Origin: CALDTK01 sp963837005
GTDB taxonomy: Bacteria > Bacteroidota > Bacteroidia > Chitinophagales > Saprospiraceae
NCBI GenBank assembly: GCA_963837005.1
Contig: CAWIMC010000013.1
Coordinates: 186,001 to 250,000 of the forward strand
Length of the DNA stretch: 64,000 nucleotides
Reading direction: 5' to 3'
Numbering within the stretch: position 1 is the first letter of the stretch; every line of letters begins with the position of its first letter. The notes beneath the pieces were generated by a model. That model worked only from the letters and a program-made list of their open reading frames with translations. It did not search any database and was not told the DNA's origin. The position numbers and the translations under genes are program-made. Below are positions 61,567 through 64,000 of the stretch, in pieces.

Positions 61567-61742
61567 ACCCTACTCATGATTAGCGTCGACGAGCCACGAA
61601 GCCCAGCCGTTCGCTTCGCCAGCGCCCTCCCCAGCGCCAGCAAAGCCTTCGCGAACCTTCGCGCCCTTCTGCTAGCAGCGGGGCCCCAACCCCATTGCTG
61701 CGCGGCGTCAAATCGGAACCGTAGCGCGAAGCGCATTCACCT

Positions 61743-64000
<2,258 letters not shown>

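Overview
The window comes from a high-GC member of the Bacteroidota, probably a Saprospiria/Lewinella-like marine bacterium; that genus-level guess is inference. The phylum call rests on a SusC/SusD pair, several secreted proteins ending in a type IX secretion (T9SS) sorting domain, a bamD-rpoZ-coaBC cluster, a CusA-TolC fusion protein and two TAnnTTTG-type promoters. I see no rRNA, tRNA, CRISPR array or complete insertion sequence.

Layout. 0.1-8.4 kb (minus strand) holds an M29 aminopeptidase, a flavin reductase, a T9SS-exported acetyl-xylan-esterase-like enzyme and a SusC/SusD uptake pair; with the sulfatase at 9.6-11.1 kb this looks like a glycan-use region. 8.7-9.5 kb is a sirtuin. 11.3-12.7 kb is the E2 subunit of 2-oxoglutarate dehydrogenase (odhB), with an apparent frameshift. 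12.8-13.1 kb is a gene-free, heavily palindromic block. 13.2-15.7 kb is bamD-rpoZ-coaBC. 16.5-19.4 kb has a membrane-bound MutS homologue and a purine nucleoside phosphorylase. 20-31 kb holds secreted or envelope proteins (subtilase, TraB/GumN, a multidomain glycosidase, an M16 peptidase) and hemW. 32-37 kb is an accessory island: prfC (frameshifted), a fic gene, a second copy of the prfC 3' third, and a second fic gene. 37-44 kb has two acetyltransferases, a large T9SS surface protein, a sensor kinase, a DinB-like protein and a TIM-barrel protein. 45-51.6 kb has a CusB/CusA-TolC metal efflux system divergent from a VIT-family metal transporter. 51.9-56.7 kb has a PLP deaminase/desulfhydrase, a second (frameshifted) M16 peptidase and a luciferase-like oxidoreductase. 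56.8-57.5 kb is a toxin-antitoxin pair. 57.7-59.6 kb is a heparinase II/III-like lyase. 59.6-61.0 kb is an AAA ATPase gene bracketed by two 70-bp hairpin repeats. The window ends in a frameshifted, edge-truncated membrane pyrophosphatase.

The most unusual signal cuts across all of this. A 15-bp motif, NNN-TTTC-N'N'N'-AAAAC, in which the two triplets are complementary, occurs 45 times by eye in both orientations, inside unrelated genes and between genes. The triplets change together (GGC/GCC, GCC/GGC, CGC/GCG, GCG/CGC, GAC/GTC). In genes it yields recurring peptides such as AFAKT, FRQN, LSPK and FAER. Second in interest is the ATPase cassette with its flanking hairpins, and third the prfC/fic island, where a foreign-looking prfC 3' end seems to have been delivered with a fic gene. 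Three copies of a different intergenic element, and an in-frame palindromic insertion in the RND pump, show that this genome carries several small repeat families.

Four conserved genes (odhB, prfC, an M16 peptidase, hppA) carry single-base frameshifts. Consensus indel errors are the simplest explanation, but this cannot be settled from the sequence alone.
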